Source: Pseudarthrobacter sp. fls2-241-R2A-127 (lineage in GTDB: Bacteria; Actinomycetota; Actinomycetes; Actinomycetales; Micrococcaceae). From it: a DNA stretch of 64,000 bases. Positions 60,465 through 64,000 of the stretch are shown one piece after another (positions within the stretch are counted from its first letter, which is position 1; every line of letters starts with the position of its first letter). The position numbers and the translations under genes are program-made. Under the pieces are notes generated by a model that made no database searches, had not been told where the DNA came from, and saw only the letters and a list, made by a program, of their open reading frames with translations. The stretch covers positions 186,001-250,000 of the forward strand of contig NZ_JARVSF010000002.1 in NCBI RefSeq assembly GCF_030209355.1, given 5' to 3'.

Positions 60465-61372
60465 GGCCGGGACCGGGTAATCTGCAGCAAGGCCTGCCCC
60501 AGCTCCGGCTGGCTGTAGACGAAGCCTGCGTCGAGCAGTTTCTGAGGCTGTACCCACCGGCTCTTCAGGACGAGTTCGGTCTCCGTGCGGATCAGGACAG
60601 CGCCTGCCCGGAGGAGCCATGCCGGGGTGGGTATGCCGAAGCGTGCGCCATAGGCCCGCCGCACCAGGTGCATCATCTCCCGGTTGCTCACCACGTCCGG
60701 TGAGGCAACATTAACGGGCCCGGTGATGCCGGTTCGCGCGTGCAGGAAGCGGATGCTGCGGTAGAGGTCCTCCACGTGGACCCAGCTGAACTTCTGCCGG
60801 CCATCACCCATGGGGCCGCCCAGCCCGAGCCGTGCCAGGTTGGCGAATGGAGCCAGTGCACCGCCGCCGCGGCCCAGCACGATGGCGATCCGCAGCGGGA
60901 TTTTCCGGGTTTCTGGCGTGGCGGCTGCTTCGAGGGCGGCTTCCCAGGCTTTGGCCACGTCCACCGAGAATCCCGTGCCCAGGTCCCCGTCGGCCTCGGA
61001 TTGGGGACGGTCGCGAGCATCGCGGTAGATGGTTCCGGTGCTGGCGTTCAGCCAGGTCGACGGCGGGTCCTGGCACTGCGCGATGGCCCGGCCGAGTGCC
61101 TTGGTGGTGGCCACCCGCGAGTCCATGATTACCGCCTTGTTCCGCTCGCTGTAACGGCACGAGACGGAGCGTCCGGCGAGGTTTACCACCAGCCCGGCGC
61201 CGTTGAGCACCCGGGCCATGCCGGCGGCGTCGTCCCATGCTGCCGTGGAACTGCCGGTCCCCTTGCGTCCTATGGTCCGCACCGTCCAGCCGTCCTCCTG
61301 GAAACGCCGGCGCAGGTAGGTGCCAATGAAGCCCGAAGCGCCTGCCAGTACCACTGTCCTTGTGCTGTCCAT
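60461..61372 (-). CDS. TIGR01777/SDR39U1-family epimerase
   Basis: A 303-residue extended short-chain dehydrogenase-like protein. TVVLAGASGFIGTYLRRRFQ is the NAD(P)-binding GxxGxxG, LVVNLAGRSVSCRYSERNKA the family-specific block, STWLNASTGTIYRDA with a Tyr-like site, and FSWVHVEDLYRSIRFLH and GPVNVASPDVVSNREMM follow. Close relatives bind NADPH; a reaction is not established (YfcH, cell-division-linked in cyanobacteria). It is in one operon with the small membrane protein and is downstream of a TetR gene, 26 bp away. Confidence 0.88.
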   Translation of the reverse strand: MDSTRTVVLAGASGFIGTYLRRRFQEDGWTVRTIGRKGTGSSTAAWDDAAGMARVLNGAGLVVNLAGRSVSCRYSERNKAVIMDSRVATTKALGRAIAQCQDPPSTWLNASTGTIYRDARDRPQSEADGDLGTGFSVDVAKAWEAALEAAATPETRKIPLRIAIVLGRGGGALAPFANLARLGLGGPMGDGRQKFSWVHVEDLYRSIRFLHARTGITGPVNVASPDVVSNREMMHLVRRAYGARFGIPTPAWLLRAGAVLIRTETELVLKSRWVQPQKLLDAGFVYSQPELGQALLQITRSRP

Positions 61373-61398
61373 CTTTCCCCCAATGGTTGTTGTCTTCC

Positions 61399-62067
61399 CT
61401 AACTGCGGATGCTGCGGCTCAGGTCCAAGACGTCGTCCAGTACCTTGCTGACTCCCGGGATGCGGGCAAGCGCCAGTCCGCGGGCCACCAGTGGGGCCGC
61501 TCCGTCCACCAGTTTCCTGGTCCGCCGCTGGCCCTCGGAGGTGTCGTAGACCCAGAACAGGGTGATGCCCATGTAGCAGAGCCAGAGTAGTTCCGGCAGG
61601 TCGCCCCGCAGCTTCTTCGGCACTGCGGGGCGGGCGCCGTCCACCGTGTTCCTGAAGATGTCCAGGGACGCCTCCCGTGCGGGGGTTGAGTCCGCGGAGA
61701 ACGGGTTCACCGGTGATGTTGGCCGGATGGCGGTGGCCACGAAGTCCGCGCCGAAGCGGTGGTACGGGGCCATGACGTCCAGGCCCGCGTGCAGCGTGGC
61801 CTTCAACCGCTCAGCGAATCCGGTGGTCTCCTCGAGCGCCTCGGAGGCCCGGGCGGCGTGCTCGGCCTGCACCTGGATGTACAACTCGTGGACAAGATCG
61901 TCCTTGGACGCGAAGTAGTAATAGGCGTTGCCCACGGAAACGCCTGCCTCGGCAGCGATGGCGCGCATGGTGGTCTTCTCGAAGCCGATGTCACGGAACA
62001 TGCGCAGCGCGGTGTCCGCCACCAGCTGCCTGGTCTGTTCGCTCTTCGCCGCCACTGCACTCCCCAT
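61399..62067 (-). CDS. TetR-family regulator
   Basis: A 222-residue TetR protein with the helix-turn-helix LVADTALRMFRDIGFEKTTM and RAIAAEAGVSVGNAYYYFAS. YYYFASKD is the classical end of the motif, and a C-terminal domain of the TetR_C_33 type follows. It is the first gene of a probable TetR-epimerase-membrane protein operon. Two matching palindromes directly upstream are convincing operators for autorepression. Confidence 0.92.
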   Translation of the reverse strand: MGSAVAAKSEQTRQLVADTALRMFRDIGFEKTTMRAIAAEAGVSVGNAYYYFASKDDLVHELYIQVQAEHAARASEALEETTGFAERLKATLHAGLDVMAPYHRFGADFVATAIRPTSPVNPFSADSTPAREASLDIFRNTVDGARPAVPKKLRGDLPELLWLCYMGITLFWVYDTSEGQRRTRKLVDGAAPLVARGLALARIPGVSKVLDDVLDLSRSIRS

Positions 62068-62069
62068 TC

Positions 62070-62116
62070 TTGAACGTGTTCAAAAAGAAGTATGGCATGG
62101 ACCTGAACATGTTCAA
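62070..62116. promoter_or_regulatory. Paired TetR operators TTGAACRTGTTCAA
   Basis: TTGAACGTGTTCAA (62070-62083) is a perfect 14-bp palindrome and CTGAACATGTTCAA (62103-62116) differs at one end. Their centres are 33 bp apart, about three helical turns, so two dimers could bind the same face. The first begins three bases from the tetR start codon. Confidence 0.85.
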
Positions 62117-62225
62117 AAGATGCTTTCGGTTCCGGCTGTGGTCCGGCACGCCGGAAAGAAGCCAGTTCGCCGGAGATTACCGGCGCTTTGGCACCTTCCG
62201 GCGATCTCGCGCTCCGGCGGGGTGG

Positions 62226-62680
62226 CTACCGCTGGAGCGCAGCGCGGATGCGGGCCTTGAATTCGTGTTCGCGAAAAAGGTCGGCCCATGTCACCCGTAC
62301 AAAGGTCCACCCGGTCTCGGTGAGTGCATTCTCGCGCTGCCGCTCCTGAAACAGCACCTCGCCCGTGGGTTGTAGTCGAAGTACTTGGTTTTTCCGTCGA
62401 ATTCGAGGGCCACCTTCTTCTCCTTCCAGGCAAAATCCAGCCGGTCCCGGCCAGCACGCGTAGCCACTGCGACCTGGGGCTCGGGCAGGGGAAGTTTCAG
62501 CCGTGCCAGGAGTTCGCGGGTGAGTGTCTCACCGGCTGATTCCGACCGTGGATCGGCGTGGGTGAGCGCCAGGCGGCTGCTGCGGACGGCAGTTGTCTGC
62601 TTCTCCCACAGTTCAGCGTGGATGTAGCAGCCGTGCCGAAGGCGGACCAGCTTCCCGTGGGCGACCGACGGCGGGCCGCC
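62226..62680 (-). pseudogene. Decayed AbiEi/DUF559-like gene
   Basis: The minus strand keeps pieces of the same family as the intact gene near 10.4-11.3 kb. An N-terminal remnant (AHGKLVRLRHGCYIHAELWE) runs straight into the C-terminal nuclease-like domain (GETLTRELLARLKLPLPEPQ, KEKKVALEFDGKTKYFDY), so about 100 central residues are missing. After YNP one base is lost and the domain continues in another frame (GEVLFQERQRENALTETGWT, FVRVTWADLF) to a normal stop. There is no start codon. It lies between the paired TetR operators and the dienelactone hydrolase gene. Confidence 0.75.
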
Positions 62681-62683
62681 GGC

Positions 62684-63442
62684 TTAGGCCTTCAAGGTCC
62701 CGTCGAGCAGGGTGCGCAGTTCCTGGAAGTGCCGCTCCGTGGCTTCGGGATGGAAAGCCGAGGTGTCCGCCATGGAGTACCCGTGCGGAGCCCCTTCATA
62801 GATCTCGTTGGAGGCCACAAGCCCCGCGTCCCGGAGCGCCGCACCCAGCCGCGCGACGGCGTCGGGAGCCATGCTCCTGTCGTTGTCGGCGTGGCCAAAC
62901 ACGAACCGGGCCTTTGCGTTTCCGAGGCCCAGGTGCGGGCTGTCGGGTTCGTCCGTTGCCAGGCCGCCGCCGTGGAAGCCGCCGCAGGCCGCAATTACCT
63001 CCGGGTGCGCGGTGGCTGTCCGGACGGCAAGTCTCGCGCCCATGCAGTACCCGGTGGTCCCGATGGGGCCGGAGGCAACGCCGTCGAGTCCGGTCAGCGT
63101 GGAAACCCACGCATCGATGTCAGGGAGCGCCTTGTCCGACGTTAGGCGGCCCACCCGCGGGAAGGCTGCCTTGCCGGCCGCTTCCCGGCCCTCCGGGGTG
63201 CTCATGTCGCCGTCCGGCGCCAGCTGGTCCGCGGTTCCTTCACGGTAGAAGACGTTCGGCGCCAGCACCACGTAGCCCCAGTCCGCGATGCGCTGGGCCA
63301 TCTCCTCGATGCGCGGGCGCAGGCCAAAGGCGTCCATGTAGAAGATGACGCCGGGGAAAGGGCCTGTTCCGGTGGACGGACGGGCCACCAGGGCCTCTGC
63401 GGTGCCGTCGGCGGCGGGGATTTCGATGGATTCGATAGGCAT
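62684..63442 (-). CDS. Dienelactone hydrolase family protein
   Basis: A 252-residue alpha/beta-hydrolase. The nucleophile is Cys133 in TGYCMGARLAV, with Asp186 or Asp188 (FGHADNDRSM) and His220 (EGAPHGYSM) completing the triad; PGVIFYMDAFGLRPRIEEMA is the family N-terminus. It would hydrolyse lactones or esters; the aromatic ring-cleavage genes that normally accompany DLH are not here. It is the upstream neighbour of the pseudogene. Confidence 0.92.
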   Translation of the reverse strand: MPIESIEIPAADGTAEALVARPSTGTGPFPGVIFYMDAFGLRPRIEEMAQRIADWGYVVLAPNVFYREGTADQLAPDGDMSTPEGREAAGKAAFPRVGRLTSDKALPDIDAWVSTLTGLDGVASGPIGTTGYCMGARLAVRTATAHPEVIAACGGFHGGGLATDEPDSPHLGLGNAKARFVFGHADNDRSMAPDAVARLGAALRDAGLVASNEIYEGAPHGYSMADTSAFHPEATERHFQELRTLLDGTLKA

Positions 63443-63477
63443 GGGGACACCCTACCGGAGCCGCCCGGGAGCCATGC

Positions 63478-64000
63478 TCAGGAGTAGTACCGGCCCAGGG
63501 TTTCGGCCTTGAAGTCGAAGAAGGTGCCCGACTCGATGGCCAGCCGGGCGTCGTCCACCATCTTCACCACGAACCGCTCGTTGTGGATGGAGATGAGGGT
63601 GGCGGACACCATTTCCTTGGCCTTGAAGAGGTGGTGGATGTAGGCCCGCGAGTAGTTGGCGCAGGCGTAGCAGTCACAGCCTTCCTGCAGCGGCCCGAAA
63701 TCGCGCTTGTACTTGGCGCCGGAGAGGTTGAACCGGCCCTCCGGGGTGTAGAAGGCGGAGTTCCGGGCCACCCGGGTGGGGGAGACGCAGTCGAAGGTGT
63801 CCGCGCCGTTCTCGATGGCCGTGAAGATGTCGTCCGGTTCAGAGATGCCGAGTAGGTGGCGCGGCTTGTCCTCCGGCAGCTCCTCGTTGCACCACCGCAC
63901 GATGGTCCCCAGGTTCTCCTTCTCCAAGGCACCGCCGATGCCGAACCCGTCGAACGGCATGGCGCCAAGGTCGCGGCAGGCCTTCCGGCGCAGGTCCTCG
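63478..64000 (-). CDS. tgt: Queuine tRNA-ribosyltransferase, C-terminal part (runs off window)
   Basis: The last 173 residues of TGT are present; the 5' part lies beyond the window edge. PFDGFGIGGALEKE is the substrate-binding block, PEDKPRHLLGISEPDDIFTA follows, and zinc ligands are in CDCYACANYS with a later His (ISIHNERF). TGT exchanges queuine or preQ1 for guanine at the wobble base of Asn, Asp, His and Tyr tRNAs. The fragment reads cleanly to its stop. A possible stop for the partner DLH gene lies 35 bp downstream. Confidence 0.95.
   Translation of the reverse strand, partial: EDLRRKACRDLGAMPFDGFGIGGALEKENLGTIVRWCNEELPEDKPRHLLGISEPDDIFTAIENGADTFDCVSPTRVARNSAFYTPEGRFNLSGAKYKRDFGPLQEGCDCYACANYSRAYIHHLFKAKEMVSATLISIHNERFVVKMVDDARLAIESGTFFDFKAETLGRYYS

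Noticed and set aside
62684..63442. Aromatic-degradation operon around the dienelactone hydrolase
   Set aside because: No catechol or muconate genes are near; the gene appears to stand alone.

Overview
The window is high-GC DNA with dense, short-spaced genes, frequent 4-bp start/stop overlaps, GTG starts and strong G/C third-position bias. Gene content points to an actinobacterium of the Micrococcaceae, most likely Arthrobacter or Pseudarthrobacter: a RamB-type regulator beside aceA/aceB, a purSQL cluster, a very long Ala/Pro-rich DnaX, a small bacterial SRP RNA next to dnaX and a tRNA-Ser. It looks like ordinary chromosome with a few accessory insertions. No CRISPR array, prophage, rRNA operon or replication origin was seen.

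Layout. 0-0.6 kb: the end of an IS30-type element. 0.7-5.5 kb: a uracil-DNA-glycosylase-like gene, a short MetE-like gene that sits behind a SAM riboswitch but carries a one-base frameshift, purA, and a DUF1508 gene. 5.6-11.4 kb: an ECF sigma/membrane-partner pair and a run of small conserved genes (CoA-binding, 2OG oxygenase, YjbR, DUF1990, ABM monooxygenase, DUF503, AbiEi/DUF559-like) carrying three copies of a palindromic repeat. 11.4-15.2 kb: purSQL. 15.4-21.7 kb: a large secreted subtilase, then an opposing operon with two proteins resembling Streptomyces subtilisin inhibitor, an OhrR-like regulator and two paralogous mini-proteins. 21.7-29.1 kb: housekeeping lysC, recR, dnaX, ffs and tRNA-Ser. 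29.1-38.5 kb: MpaB-like oxygenase, M23 endopeptidase, glutathione peroxidase, metallophosphoesterase, Stealth phosphotransferase with a HAD phosphatase, a LytR_C protein, TetR and DsbA. 38.7-44.8 kb: glycosyltransferase, glucan debranching-type hydrolase, acetyltransferase, hydroxyacid dehydrogenase, CynX-type exporter. 45-50 kb: glyoxylate shunt with its regulator. 50-51.3 kb: a lower-GC membrane gene, probably acquired. 51.3-56.1 kb: a response regulator/kinase/TAXI-protein operon facing an MHS-family symporter. 56.2-64 kb: TetR-poxB, a PdxK-type kinase, an SDR39U1 epimerase with TetR, a decayed AbiEi/DUF559 gene, a dienelactone hydrolase and the 3' part of tgt.

How the genes may work together. 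Isocitrate lyase, malate synthase, RamB, PoxB, the organic-acid symporter and its two-component system together suggest a carbon-overflow and acetate/organic-acid segment between 45 and 59 kb. The subtilase and the SSI-like proteins form a plausible extracellular protease/inhibitor neighbourhood. The most unusual features are the palindromic repeat family whose arms covary, the orphan TAXI protein fused by overlap to a two-component operon, and the SSI-like operon. All functional assignments come from reading motifs in the translated sequence; no database search was possible.
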